A stretch of DNA of 64,000 nucleotides from Pseudomonadota bacterium (GCA_021805685.1 JAJZET010000235.1:73516-137515); one strand, 5' to 3'; positions 21,392 through 30,854 are shown, counted from the first letter of the stretch. Notes: generated by a model from the letters alone, not told the origin. A program made the numbers and translations.

Positions 21392-23055
21392 ACGCGACAC
21401 CGGACACGGGCACCGCGGCGGGCGCGCATCGCATGGCCGACGTGCTGGCCGGGCTGTCGATCGCCGGCCTGCTGTTGCCGGAGGCGGTGGCGTATTCGGG
21501 CATCGCGGGGCTGCCGCCGCAGGCGGGCGTGATCGCGCTGTTCGTCGGGCTGGCCTGCTACGGCCTGTTCGGCCGCAGCCGCTATGCGATCGTCTCGGCC
21601 ACCTCGTCCTCGGCGGCGGTGCTCGCTGCCGGCACGCTGGCGCTGGCGGGGCCCGAGGGCGCCGCACGCGCCGCGGTGGCAGCCACCCTGGTGCTGCTCA
21701 CCGGCTGCTGCTTCCTGGTCGCCGGCGTCGCCCGGCTCGGCGGGCTGTCGCACCTGATCGCGCGGCCGGTGCTGCGCGGCTTCACCTTCGGCCTGGCCTG
21801 CGTGATCGCGCTGAAGCAGCTGCCGAACCTCAGCGGCCTGCCGGGCCTGCAGGGCGACTTCCTGCCCTCGTTGCTGGTGGAGCTGCTGCGCGCGGTGGGC
21901 GGCATCAACCCGGCGGCGCTGGGGGCGGGAGCGGTGGCATTGCTGCTGCTGTTCCTCGCCGAGAAGCTGCGACGGTTGCCGGGCAGCCTGCTGGTGATCG
22001 TGCTGGGCATGGCCGCATCAGGCTGGCTGTCGCATCACGGCGTCGCGCTGACCGGCACGATCGACCTGGTCCCGGCCTGGACGCTGCCGGCTTGGCCGCG
22101 GCTCGACCAGTGGCTGCCCAGCGTGGAGCTGGCGGCGGCGGTGCTGCTGGTGCTGTATGCCGAGTCCTACGGCTCGATCCGCGCGTTCGCCCTGAAGCAT
22201 GGCGACCCGGTGCAGCCCAATCGGGACCTGCTGGTGCTGGGCATGGCGAACGCGCTGTCCGGCCTGCTGCATGGCATGCCGGTGGCCGCGGGCTATTCCG
22301 GCACCTCGGCGAACGAGGCGGCCGGCGCGCAGTCGCGGCTGGCCGGGTTGGTGGCCGCGGCGACCCTACTGTTACTGGTGGTGCTGCTGCTGCGCTGGAT
22401 CGAGCGCATCCCGGAACCGGTGCTGGCGGCGATCGTCATCCACGCGGTGAGCAAGTCGTGGCGACTGTCCGTGTTCCGGCCCTACCTGCAGTGGCGGCGC
22501 GATCGCCTGGTGGCCCTGGCCGCGGTGGTCGCGGTGCTGGCGCTGGGCATTCTCGACGGCCTGCTCGCGGCGATCGCCTTCAGCCTGGTGATGCTGATCC
22601 GCCAGCTGGCGACGCCGCGGATCAGCGAGCTGGGGCGCCTGCCCGGCAGCCACGACTTCGTGACCCTCGTCGAGCATCCCGAGGCGCGCTCGCCGGACGG
22701 CCTGCTGATCCTGCGCCCGGAGGAGCCGCTGTTCTTTGCCAACGCGGAGAGCGTGCTGGCGCTGGCGCGGCAGCGGGTGGAAAGCTGCGCGGATTGCCGC
22801 ACCGTGGTGCTCAGCCTGGAGGAATCGCCGGACCTGGACGGCACCACGCTGGAAGCGCTCGCGGATTTCGCCGCGTGGCTGGGCAGCCGCAACACGCCGT
22901 TGCGCGTGGCGCGGCTGAAGGACGGCGTGCGCGAGCTGCTGCTGCGGGCGGCGTTGCCCCAGCTTCCGCCACAAGCGCTGGATTACTGGAGCGTGGAAGA
23001 TGCCGCCAGGGCAGCCATCGCCGCGCCGCCATCGACGGAGACCTCGCAACAGTGA
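21388..23055 (+). CDS. SulP family inorganic anion transporter with C-terminal STAS domain
   Basis: LAGLSIAGLLLPEAVAYSGIAGLPPQAGVIALFVGL; AAGYSGTSANEAAGAQSRLAGLV; STAS-like C-terminus. Confidence 0.92.
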   Translation: MNATPDTGTAAGAHRMADVLAGLSIAGLLLPEAVAYSGIAGLPPQAGVIALFVGLACYGLFGRSRYAIVSATSSSAAVLAAGTLALAGPEGAARAAVAATLVLLTGCCFLVAGVARLGGLSHLIARPVLRGFTFGLACVIALKQLPNLSGLPGLQGDFLPSLLVELLRAVGGINPAALGAGAVALLLLFLAEKLRRLPGSLLVIVLGMAASGWLSHHGVALTGTIDLVPAWTLPAWPRLDQWLPSVELAAAVLLVLYAESYGSIRAFALKHGDPVQPNRDLLVLGMANALSGLLHGMPVAAGYSGTSANEAAGAQSRLAGLVAAATLLLLVVLLLRWIERIPEPVLAAIVIHAVSKSWRLSVFRPYLQWRRDRLVALAAVVAVLALGILDGLLAAIAFSLVMLIRQLATPRISELGRLPGSHDFVTLVEHPEARSPDGLLILRPEEPLFFANAESVLALARQRVESCADCRTVVLSLEESPDLDGTTLEALADFAAWLGSRNTPLRVARLKDGVRELLLRAALPQLPPQALDYWSVEDAARAAIAAPPSTETSQQ

Positions 23056-24845
23056 AGATCACGAAAGCCATGCCATGGCTGGCCCTGGGCGCGTTGTGCT
23101 TCGCCGCACCGGCCTGGGCGGCGCACGGCGCCAATGCGCGGTTCAAGCAGATCTACCGTACCGAGTGGGCGTGGCGCACCAGCCAGTTCGGCATCAGCGC
23201 GTCGGGCGAGTCGCAACCCAGCGACGGCCGGCTGGACGACGTGGGTGCCGCCAGCCAGCAACGGCGTCTGGAGTATTGGCGCAAGGTGATGAAGCAGCTG
23301 GATAGCGTCGATGTGCGGCAGCTGTCGCCGGAGAACCGGGTCAACTATGCGGTGTACCGCGAGCAGATCCGCAACTTCATCGCCGACCAGCAATTCAAGA
23401 ACTGGCAGATGCCGTTCAACAGCGACTCGGCGTTCTGGAGCGACCTCGACGACGAGCTGGGTGGCGACCAACTGCGCACCGTGCAGGACTACCGCCGCTA
23501 CCTCGACCGCCTCGGCGAGATCCCGCACTACTTCGACCAGCAGATCGCCAACATGCGGCTGGGCCTCCAGCGCGGCTTCAGCGTGCCGCGTGCGGTGCTG
23601 GCCGGCCGCGACAAATCGATCGCCGCGGTGGCGGAGCTCACCGACCCCACGGCCTGCAGCTTCTACGCGCCGTTCGAGCACATGCCGGCGGATATCCCGG
23701 CCGACGAGGCGCAGGCGCTGCGCGGCGAGGCGCTGCAGCGCGTCCGCGACCAGGTGATCCCCGCCTACGCCAAGCTGCTGAAGTTCTTCGACGACGAGTA
23801 CGTACCGCAGGCACGTACCACGCTGGCAGCCGAGGCGTTGCCCGACGGCAAGGCCTACTACCGCCAGCAGATCCGCGAATACACCACGCTGGACCTCACG
23901 CCCGACCAGATCCACCGGATCGGCCTGCAGCAGGTCGCGAAGATCCACGCCGAGATGCTGGCGGTGATGAAGCAGACCGGCTTCAAGGGCAGCTTCGCCG
24001 ACTTCCTGCACTACCTGCGTACCGATCCGCGGTTCTACGCCAAGACGCCGCAGGAGCTGCTGGACAAGACCGCGTGGGTAGCCAAGGAAGTGGACGGCCA
24101 GATGTCGCGGTTCTTCGGCCACCTGCCGCGCAAGCGCTTCACCATCGTGCCGGTGCCGGCCGACATCGCGCCTTACTACACCTCCGGCCGCGGCGGCGCG
24201 GATGCCTACCTGGTCAACACCTACGACCTGAAATCGCGCGCGCTGTACAACATGCCGGCGCTGACCCTGCACGAAAGCTATCCCGGCCATTCGCTGCAAC
24301 TGGAGCTGGCCGAGGAGAGCCACGGCCAGCCGGCGTTCCGCCGCGACGGCTACATTTCCGCCTATGGCGAGGGCTGGGGGCTGTACTCGGAATACCTCGG
24401 CAACGAGATGGGCATCTACCGGACGCCCTACCAGAAGTTCGGTTTCCTCACCTACCAGATGTGGCGCGCCTGCCGGCTGGTGGTCGACACCGGCATCCAC
24501 CACCTCGGCTGGACGCGCCAGCAGGCGATCGACTACCTCACCGAAAACACCGCACTGAGCAAACTGGAGATCGCCAACGAGGCGGACCGCTACATCAGCT
24601 GGCCCGGCCAGGCCGACAGCTATGAGCTGGGCTACCTCACCATCCTGCGGCTGCGCGCCAAGGCGGAAAAGGCGTTGGGCGCCAGGTTCGATATCCGCGC
24701 CTTCCACGACACCGTGCTCTCCACCGGTTCGGTGCCGCTGCCGGTGCTGGAGCAGCGTATCGACCGCTTCATCGCCGAGGGTGGGCCGGAGCCGGATTTC
24801 GGCCGCGATCGCGCAAAGGGTCAGGGCGCTTCGGGTACACCCTGA
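23052..24845 (+). CDS. DUF885 family protein (putative metallopeptidase-like, secreted)
   Basis: GTG start overlapping SulP stop; signal peptide; ALTLHESYPGHSLQLEL and GYISAYGEGWGLYSEYLG motifs. Confidence 0.9.
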   Translation: MKITKAMPWLALGALCFAAPAWAAHGANARFKQIYRTEWAWRTSQFGISASGESQPSDGRLDDVGAASQQRRLEYWRKVMKQLDSVDVRQLSPENRVNYAVYREQIRNFIADQQFKNWQMPFNSDSAFWSDLDDELGGDQLRTVQDYRRYLDRLGEIPHYFDQQIANMRLGLQRGFSVPRAVLAGRDKSIAAVAELTDPTACSFYAPFEHMPADIPADEAQALRGEALQRVRDQVIPAYAKLLKFFDDEYVPQARTTLAAEALPDGKAYYRQQIREYTTLDLTPDQIHRIGLQQVAKIHAEMLAVMKQTGFKGSFADFLHYLRTDPRFYAKTPQELLDKTAWVAKEVDGQMSRFFGHLPRKRFTIVPVPADIAPYYTSGRGGADAYLVNTYDLKSRALYNMPALTLHESYPGHSLQLELAEESHGQPAFRRDGYISAYGEGWGLYSEYLGNEMGIYRTPYQKFGFLTYQMWRACRLVVDTGIHHLGWTRQQAIDYLTENTALSKLEIANEADRYISWPGQADSYELGYLTILRLRAKAEKALGARFDIRAFHDTVLSTGSVPLPVLEQRIDRFIAEGGPEPDFGRDRAKGQGASGTP

Positions 24846-24857
24846 CGGGAAGGCCAT

Positions 24858-24887
24858 TTGAACGAAACTGCTGTTTTGCAGTAAATT
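24858..24887 (+). promoter_or_regulatory. Putative promoter/operator of RES-Xre toxin-antitoxin operon
   Basis: TTGAAC-N18-TAAATT with inverted repeat ACTGC-tgtttt-GCAGT (24867-24882) between the two hexamers. Confidence 0.5.
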
Positions 24888-24917
24888 GTGCGTGTGCTTT
24901 ACATGGAGAGTTTCGTC

Positions 24918-25331
24918 ATGGGTGCACGAAACAGCCGTATTGCCGAAGCCGCCCCGAATGGCGTGCCCGCCGACGCGACTTTGGCCGCGCCCGCCTTGCG
25001 CAGCTTCTTCCGGCTCGCCGACCATTGGGACCTCCGCGTCGCCGAACAGCGCAAGCTGCTCGGCGATCCGCCCGAGTCCACCTTCTACAAGTGGAAGCGC
25101 GAGCAGGCCGGCGGCCTGGGTCGCGACACGCTGGAGCGCATCAGCTACCTGCTGGGCATCTGGAAGGCGCTGCAGATCCTCTTCCCCGACCCGGCGCAGG
25201 CCGACGCCTGGCTGCGCAAGCCGAATGCGGCGCCGCTGTTCGGCGGGCACTCCGCGCTGGAACGCATGTTGTCGGGCAACGTGGCCGACCTGTTCGTGGT
25301 GCGCCAGTACCTGGACGCGCAGCGCGGCTGA
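24918..25331 (+). CDS. Xre/MbcA/ParS-type (DUF2384) antitoxin
   Basis: FRLADHWDLRVAEQRKLLGDPPESTFYKWKRE...DTLERISYLLGIWKALQILFPD...LRKPNAAPLFGGHSALERMLSGNVADLFVVRQYLDA; SD GGAGAG 7 nt before ATG 24918 (ORF extends to 24888). Confidence 0.9.
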   Translation: MGARNSRIAEAAPNGVPADATLAAPALRSFFRLADHWDLRVAEQRKLLGDPPESTFYKWKREQAGGLGRDTLERISYLLGIWKALQILFPDPAQADAWLRKPNAAPLFGGHSALERMLSGNVADLFVVRQYLDAQRG

Positions 25332-25413
25332 AACGTCGCCCGTCGCGTTCCGCGAGACCGCCTACGGCGAGGCTCGCTTTCCCCCTGCACAGGAACGATA
25401 CGGATAGCCCGCG

Positions 25414-26118
25414 ATGCCTGCCGATCTGCCACCCGTCCGCCGCATCCGCTGGAGCCACGCCTACCGCATCGTGCCCAGCCGCTTTCCGCCGGTGGGCGTG
25501 TACGACCGCATCGCCGACCCGGCCGACCTCGACGCGGTGTTCGCCATCGAGGCGTTGACCAATCCGCGCCTGCGCGAGGAAGCCGGCGTGCTGAAGCTGG
25601 TGCCGAAGGAGCACCGCATCAGCGGCCCGGGCAGCACGCCGGTGATGGCGGCGTTCACCCACCTCAATCCGGAGGGCAGCCGCTTTTCCGACGGCAGCTG
25701 GGGCGTGTTCTACGCGGCGCACAGCGTGGCCACCGCGGTGGAGGAAACCGTCTACCACCGCGAGCGCTTCCTCGCCGCCACCCGCGAATCCGCCTGCGAC
25801 GTGCAGATGCGCTGCTACCGCACGCGCATCGACAGCCGCCTGCATGACATCCGCGGTGGCTGGAAGAAGGAACACGATGCGGACGTCTACACGGCCAGCG
25901 TCAGGCTCGCCCGCACGCTGCGCGAGGCCGGCTCCAACGGCATCGTCTACGACAGCGTGCGCGACCGCGGCGGCGAATGTGTGGCGGCGTTCCAGCCCGA
26001 CGTGGTGGCGCCCTGCGTACAGGCGCAGCATCTGATCTATCGTTGGGATGGCACGCGCATCGCGAAAGTGCTGGAAGTGTCCGAACTCGCACGCAACCCA
26101 CCGAGGGAGAAGCGATGA
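25414..26118 (+). CDS. RES-domain toxin (NAD+-degrading family)
   Basis: AYRIVPSRFPPVGVYDRI...FSDGSWGVFYAAHSVATAVEETVYHRERFLA; follows DUF2384 antitoxin. Confidence 0.9.
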   Translation: MPADLPPVRRIRWSHAYRIVPSRFPPVGVYDRIADPADLDAVFAIEALTNPRLREEAGVLKLVPKEHRISGPGSTPVMAAFTHLNPEGSRFSDGSWGVFYAAHSVATAVEETVYHRERFLAATRESACDVQMRCYRTRIDSRLHDIRGGWKKEHDADVYTASVRLARTLREAGSNGIVYDSVRDRGGECVAAFQPDVVAPCVQAQHLIYRWDGTRIAKVLEVSELARNPPREKR

Positions 26119-26783
26119 AGCGCTGGCTGATCGTGCTGTTCGCCTTGCTGCCGCCGTGCGCCTGGGCGCATGCGGCCGACAACCATGCCCAGTGGAACGC
26201 CGAGATCGCCGCATTCGAGCGGGCCGACCGCGCGCAGCCGCCGCCGGCCGGCGCGGTGCTGTTCATCGGCAGCTCGTCGATCCGCTTTTGGAAGACGCTG
26301 GCGACCGACTTTCCCGAGGTGCACACGATCAACCGCGGCTTCGGCGGCTCGGAGATCGCCGACAGCACGTTCTTCGCCGACCGCATCGTGGCGCCTTACC
26401 ACCCGCGCGCCATCGTGATGTACGCCGGCGACAACGACGTCGAAGCCGGCAACAGCCCCGGGCAAGTGCGCGACGATTTCGCCGCCTTCGTGCGCAAGGC
26501 CCGCGCCGTCGACCCCGGCGTGCCGATCGCCTTCATCGCGATCAAACCCAGCATGGCGCGCAAGGCCCTGCTTCCGCAGATCCGCGAAGCGAACGCGTTG
26601 GTGCGCGCCTACGCCGCCACGCAGCAGCAGGTGGCCTATCTCGACGTGTTCACGCCGATGCTGGGCAAGGACGGCCAGCCGCAGGCCAAATGGTTCATCA
26701 AGGATGGCCTGCACATGAATCGCACGGGTTATGAGCTGTGGGCCGGGATTGTGCGGCCTTGGGTGGATGCGCATGGGCGGTGA
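26115..26783 (+). CDS. SGNH/GDSL hydrolase, secreted
   Basis: Signal peptide; VLFIGSSSIRFWKTLATDFP; NRGFGGSEIADS; DGLHMNRTGYELW; ATGA overlap with RES stop. Confidence 0.92.
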   Translation: MKRWLIVLFALLPPCAWAHAADNHAQWNAEIAAFERADRAQPPPAGAVLFIGSSSIRFWKTLATDFPEVHTINRGFGGSEIADSTFFADRIVAPYHPRAIVMYAGDNDVEAGNSPGQVRDDFAAFVRKARAVDPGVPIAFIAIKPSMARKALLPQIREANALVRAYAATQQQVAYLDVFTPMLGKDGQPQAKWFIKDGLHMNRTGYELWAGIVRPWVDAHGR

Positions 26784-26814
26784 TGCGGGTTGCACAAGGC
26801 TTGGGTGCAGATAA

Positions 26815-26827
26815 TCTCTAATAGAGA
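26815..26827. promoter_or_regulatory. Short palindrome upstream of orphan membrane gene
   Basis: TCTCTA-a-TAGAGA in AT-rich promoter region. Confidence 0.4.
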
Positions 26828-26853
26828 ATTTTGGCAGGATTTGCTGAGGCTAT

Positions 26854-27483
26854 ATGGATCCCCGCGGCTTTTATCGCCCCACTGCTATCCCTGACTCAGA
26901 AATCAAGCACTACTGTCCGCGGCCGCGCACGCGCATGTTTTATGCCGCGCTGTTAGTGGGATGTATCGGGTTCTTCCTGTGGTTGTTCAGAGGCATGGCA
27001 TGGCGGGCAGACTGGCTGTTGCTCCTAATCGCCGTGTCCATAGTCATTGGTCTGATATATGCCTTGACGGTTCGTGTCGTCATTGATGCCCGAACGATCA
27101 CGCGGAGCTGGCTTGCCGGTCGCCGGGTTGTCGTTCTGGAAAGCATCGAAGAACTCGGCTTTGATCAAGGCGTCAAAGGTGGCCCTTCGCTGGTGATTCG
27201 TGGTACGAAAAAACGTAGCGTGAATCTCTTGACTCTCTCCAGCGATATCTTCGAATTGCAGGACATTCGATGTATGCATCGAGACATCCTTCTGGCCTTG
27301 GGGCTGGATGATGATGAACCCATGTGGCGTGAAGGACCGCTTGGATATCTGGATGTCCAACAAGTGCTTCGATACAAACACTTCAAGGAAGATGCCGCCA
27401 AGCGCGCAAGCGCCGCGTCAGCAGAAGATCAGCACCTCACGTATCCGCCCCCGTCGCAAACCCCTCGCGCGTCCCGCGATTGA
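26854..27483 (+). CDS. Hypothetical two-TM membrane protein with PH-like cytosolic domain; 3' end overlaps convergent phhA
   Basis: TM segments FYAALLVGCIGFFLWLF and LLLLIAVSIVIGLIYAL; visibly lower GC than neighbours; ATG start. Confidence 0.7.
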   Translation: MDPRGFYRPTAIPDSEIKHYCPRPRTRMFYAALLVGCIGFFLWLFRGMAWRADWLLLLIAVSIVIGLIYALTVRVVIDARTITRSWLAGRRVVVLESIEELGFDQGVKGGPSLVIRGTKKRSVNLLTLSSDIFELQDIRCMHRDILLALGLDDDEPMWREGPLGYLDVQQVLRYKHFKEDAAKRASAASAEDQHLTYPPPSQTPRASRD

Positions 27484-28330
27484 ACACGCGGTCGCTTTCC
27501 AGCACGTCTGCCGCCGCGTGCGCGGGTTCGGTTTTGAGATTGGCATAGATCGGCGTGAAGTCCGGGCGGGTGGCGTCGAACAGTTGCTCGAAGCTGTCGA
27601 TCACGAAGTAGGTCTGCTGGTAGGTGTCGATCTTGTAGCGCGTGCTCATCACGCGCTGCAGGCCGAAGCCGATGCGGTTGGACGCGGGCGAGTCGAGGCA
27701 GTAGATGGATTCGCCCTTGGAGCTGACGATGCCGGCGCCGTAGATGCGCAGGCCTTCATCGGTGTTGATGAGACCGAATTCCACCGTGTACCAGTACAGG
27801 CGCGTGAGGTTCATCAGCGCTTCGGGGCCGATGCCGAACGCCTTCATGCCGCCGCGGCCGTAGGCCTGCATGTAGTCGGCGAACACCGGGTTGAGCAGCA
27901 GGGGCACGTGGCCGAACAGGTCGTGGAACAGGTCGGGCTCGCTGAGGTAGTCGAGCTGGTCGGGCTTGCGGATCCACCAGCTCACCGGGAAGCGGCGGTT
28001 GGCCAGGTGGTCGAAGAACACCTCGTCGGGCAGCAGGCCTTCCACTGCCACCAGTTCCCAGCCGGTGGCGGCGGCCAGCACCTTGTTCAGCTCGGAGAAC
28101 TTGGGGATGCCGCCGTCGCCCAGGCCGAAGCGCTCCACGCCGGCGAGGAATTCCTTGCAGGCGCGCCCGGGCAGCAGCTCGCGCTGGCGCTGGTACAGGG
28201 TGTCCCACACCTCGTGGTCGGTGCGCGTGTAGCTGTCCCAGGGCTGCTCCACCACGCCGGTGGCGTAGACCGGGATGTAGCCGCGGTCGGTCTGCTGGTG
28301 TTCGACCTTGCGGGGTGTGCTGGTTTCCAT
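27437..28330 (-). CDS. phhA: Phenylalanine 4-monooxygenase
   Basis: WDTLYQRQRELLPGRACKEFLAG; PDLFHDLFGHVPLLLNPVFADYMQAYG. Confidence 0.97.
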   Translation of the reverse strand: METSTPRKVEHQQTDRGYIPVYATGVVEQPWDSYTRTDHEVWDTLYQRQRELLPGRACKEFLAGVERFGLGDGGIPKFSELNKVLAAATGWELVAVEGLLPDEVFFDHLANRRFPVSWWIRKPDQLDYLSEPDLFHDLFGHVPLLLNPVFADYMQAYGRGGMKAFGIGPEALMNLTRLYWYTVEFGLINTDEGLRIYGAGIVSSKGESIYCLDSPASNRIGFGLQRVMSTRYKIDTYQQTYFVIDSFEQLFDATRPDFTPIYANLKTEPAHAAADVLESDRVFNRGTREGFATGADT

Positions 28331-28385
28331 GAGGAACGGCCGGGCTGGATGGATATCGAAAGCATAAGGCGAAGCGCCCGCACGA

Positions 28386-28404
28386 AACTTGCAAAGTTGC
28401 GCAA
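28386..28404. promoter_or_regulatory. Overlapping palindromes in phhA/lrp divergent region
   Basis: AACTT-gca-AAGTT overlapping TTGCGCAA. Confidence 0.45.
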
Positions 28405-28463
28405 CCTGGCCATCTAGACGCAATATTCATGCATCACAAGATCAAACATTCGGAGTATCGTGC

Positions 28464-28976
28464 ATGAGTGTGCTGGATCGTACCGACCTGCGCCTGCTTG
28501 CCGTGCTGCAGTCCGAGGGCCGCATCACCAACGCCGAGCTGGCCGAACGGGTGAACCTGTCGCCTTCGGCCTGCCTGCGCCGTCTGCAGCGGCTGGAGGC
28601 GGACAAGGTGGTCACGGGCTACGCCGCCCAGGTCGATCCGCAGGCGGTGGGCCTGGGCCTGCAGGCCTTCGTGCGCGTGCAGCTGGTGAAGCACGAGGCC
28701 GATGTGATCGAGCGCTTCGTCGAGCGCGTCGCCGGCTGGGACGAGGTGGTGGCCTGCCATGCGCTGACCGGCGACATGGATTACCTGTTGCACGTCTACG
28801 TGGCCGACCTGGCGGATTTCTCGCGCTTCCTGCTCGATCGCCTGCTCAACGCCGCCGGCGTGGCCGACGTCAATTCCAGCTTCGTGCTGCGCACGGTGAA
28901 GCGCTCGCCCTCGCTGCCGCTGATGCGTGCGGAAAATCCTCCGCCGTCGCATAACGTTACGAGCAATAAACGCTAG
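28464..28976 (+). CDS. Lrp/AsnC family transcriptional regulator
   Basis: LDRTDLRLLAVLQSEGRITNAELAERVNLSPSACLRRLQRLE; divergent to phhA. Confidence 0.95.
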   Translation: MSVLDRTDLRLLAVLQSEGRITNAELAERVNLSPSACLRRLQRLEADKVVTGYAAQVDPQAVGLGLQAFVRVQLVKHEADVIERFVERVAGWDEVVACHALTGDMDYLLHVYVADLADFSRFLLDRLLNAAGVADVNSSFVLRTVKRSPSLPLMRAENPPPSHNVTSNKR

Positions 28977-28988
28977 ACTTGCCGGTTG

Positions 28989-29789
28989 ATGGATACCGCC
29001 ACGATTTCCCTGCCGATCCGCGACCGCATGCGACCGCTGCGCTACCTGTGGCGCGTGCCGCTGCTGCTGCTGCACACCGTGCTGGCGATCCTGCTCGCCG
29101 CGTTCGTGATGAGCTGGAACCGCCACAGCGTGATGCGGGACGGTCGCGAGCCGTTCGCGCACAAGCTGATCCGCTGGTGGTCCACCATGCTGCTGCGCAT
29201 CTTCGGCCTGCGCTCGGTGCGCTTCGGCCAGCCGCTGGCCGATCCGGTGCTGTTCGTGGCCAACCACACCTCGTGGATCGACATCGTGCTGCTGCATTCG
29301 CAGCGCGCGGTGTGCTTCGTGGCCAAGGCGGAAATCGCGCGCTGGCCGCTGGTGGGCTGGCTGGCGGCCAGCGGCGGCACGATCTTCCATCGCCGCGGCA
29401 GCAACCATTCTCTGGCGGCGGTGATGCAGGTGATGGTGGAGCGGCTGCGCGCCGGCCGTTCGGTGGCGGTGTTCCCCGAGGGCGGCACCGGCCACGACGG
29501 CGTGCTCAAGGTATTCCATGCGCGCATCTTCCAGGCCGCGCTGGATGCCGAGGCGCCCTTGCAGCCGGTGGCGCTGCGCTTCGCCCGCGACGGCAAGCGC
29601 ATCGTCGACGCCGGCTTCCGCGAGCACGAGAGCTTCCTGGCCAACTTCCTGCGCCTGCTCGGCAGCGTGCCGATGGACGCGGAGGTGCATTTCCTGCAAC
29701 CCGTGCCGGCCACCCCCGACGCGCGCCGCAAGATGGCCGAGTTGTCGCGCGAACGCATCGCCGCGGCGCTGGAGGATCGCGACGCATGA
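28989..29789 (+). CDS. 1-acyl-sn-glycerol-3-phosphate acyltransferase (PlsC) family
   Basis: VANHTSWIDIVLL (HX4D), FHRRGSNHSLA, VAVFPEGGTGHDG. Confidence 0.93.
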   Translation: MDTATISLPIRDRMRPLRYLWRVPLLLLHTVLAILLAAFVMSWNRHSVMRDGREPFAHKLIRWWSTMLLRIFGLRSVRFGQPLADPVLFVANHTSWIDIVLLHSQRAVCFVAKAEIARWPLVGWLAASGGTIFHRRGSNHSLAAVMQVMVERLRAGRSVAVFPEGGTGHDGVLKVFHARIFQAALDAEAPLQPVALRFARDGKRIVDAGFREHESFLANFLRLLGSVPMDAEVHFLQPVPATPDARRKMAELSRERIAAALEDRDA

Positions 29790-30799
29790 ACCTGCCGCGC
29801 GGAAAGGACTTCCGGCCGGCCTGGCCGCTCACCAGCGGGCACATCCAGACCATGCTGTCCTCCAGCGGCGTACGCCGCCTGCTGCTGCCGCGCGCCGCGC
29901 GAACGGTGCTGGAGGGCGCCGAGGCGGTGATGGTGGACGGCGGCGACGGCGTGCGGCTCAGCGGTGCCTATACCGCACAGAGGGTGCGCCCCCAGTCGCG
30001 CGGCCTTGCCGTGCTGTTCCACGGCTGGGAAGGCAGCGTCGATTCCACCTACGTGCTGCAGACCGGCAGCCGCCTGCTGGCGGACGGCTGGGACATCTTC
30101 CGCCTCAACTTCCGCGACCATGGCGACAGCCACGCGCTCAACGAGGCGCTGTTCCACTCCTGCCGGCTCGGCGAGGTGGTGCATGCGCTGGCCGACATCG
30201 CGCAGCGCTGGCCGGCGCGTCCGATGGCGCTGGCCGGTTTCTCGCTGGGCGGCAATTTCGCGCTGCGCGCCGCGCTGCAGACGCCGCGCCTCGGCATCCC
30301 GCTCAGCTACGCACTGGCGGTGTGCCCGATCATCGATCCGAGCGAAGGCCTGTTCTCGCTGGAAGCGTCGGCGCCGTGGTTCTACCAGGCCTACTTCCTG
30401 CACAAGTGGCGCAAATCGCTGCAGGCGAAGCAGGGCGCCTTCCCGCAGCACCGCTATTTCGAGCTCACCGAGCTGAAGCAGGACCTGCGCGGCCTCACCG
30501 AATCGCTGGTGCTGCGCCACACCGACTTCGGTTCGTTGCAGGCGTACCTGGACGGCTATTCGGTGGCCGGCGATGCGCTGCAGGCCATGCAGATCCCGGC
30601 CAGCATCCTTACCGCACGCGACGATCCGGTGATCCCGGTGGACGCGTTCGAGCAGTTGCGCCTGCCGCCGAACGTGGAGCTGGACATCGCCGCCCACGGC
30701 GGCCACTGCGGCTTCATCCGCGGCCGCGACATGACCAGTTTCACCGACGACTACATCGCCGCACGCTTCAACGCCCTGGCCGACGGAGCGATGCGCTAG
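29786..30799 (+). CDS. YheT-type alpha/beta hydrolase
   Basis: SGHIQTMLSS; VLFHGWEGS; AGFSLGGNFALR; HGGHCGFI. Confidence 0.92.
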   Translation: MNLPRGKDFRPAWPLTSGHIQTMLSSSGVRRLLLPRAARTVLEGAEAVMVDGGDGVRLSGAYTAQRVRPQSRGLAVLFHGWEGSVDSTYVLQTGSRLLADGWDIFRLNFRDHGDSHALNEALFHSCRLGEVVHALADIAQRWPARPMALAGFSLGGNFALRAALQTPRLGIPLSYALAVCPIIDPSEGLFSLEASAPWFYQAYFLHKWRKSLQAKQGAFPQHRYFELTELKQDLRGLTESLVLRHTDFGSLQAYLDGYSVAGDALQAMQIPASILTARDDPVIPVDAFEQLRLPPNVELDIAAHGGHCGFIRGRDMTSFTDDYIAARFNALADGAMR

Positions 30800-30854
30800 C
30801 CGCGCCGGCGTCCGGGGCCGGTAGAATCGCGCCGTTACCCCGTCGAGCCTGCCC

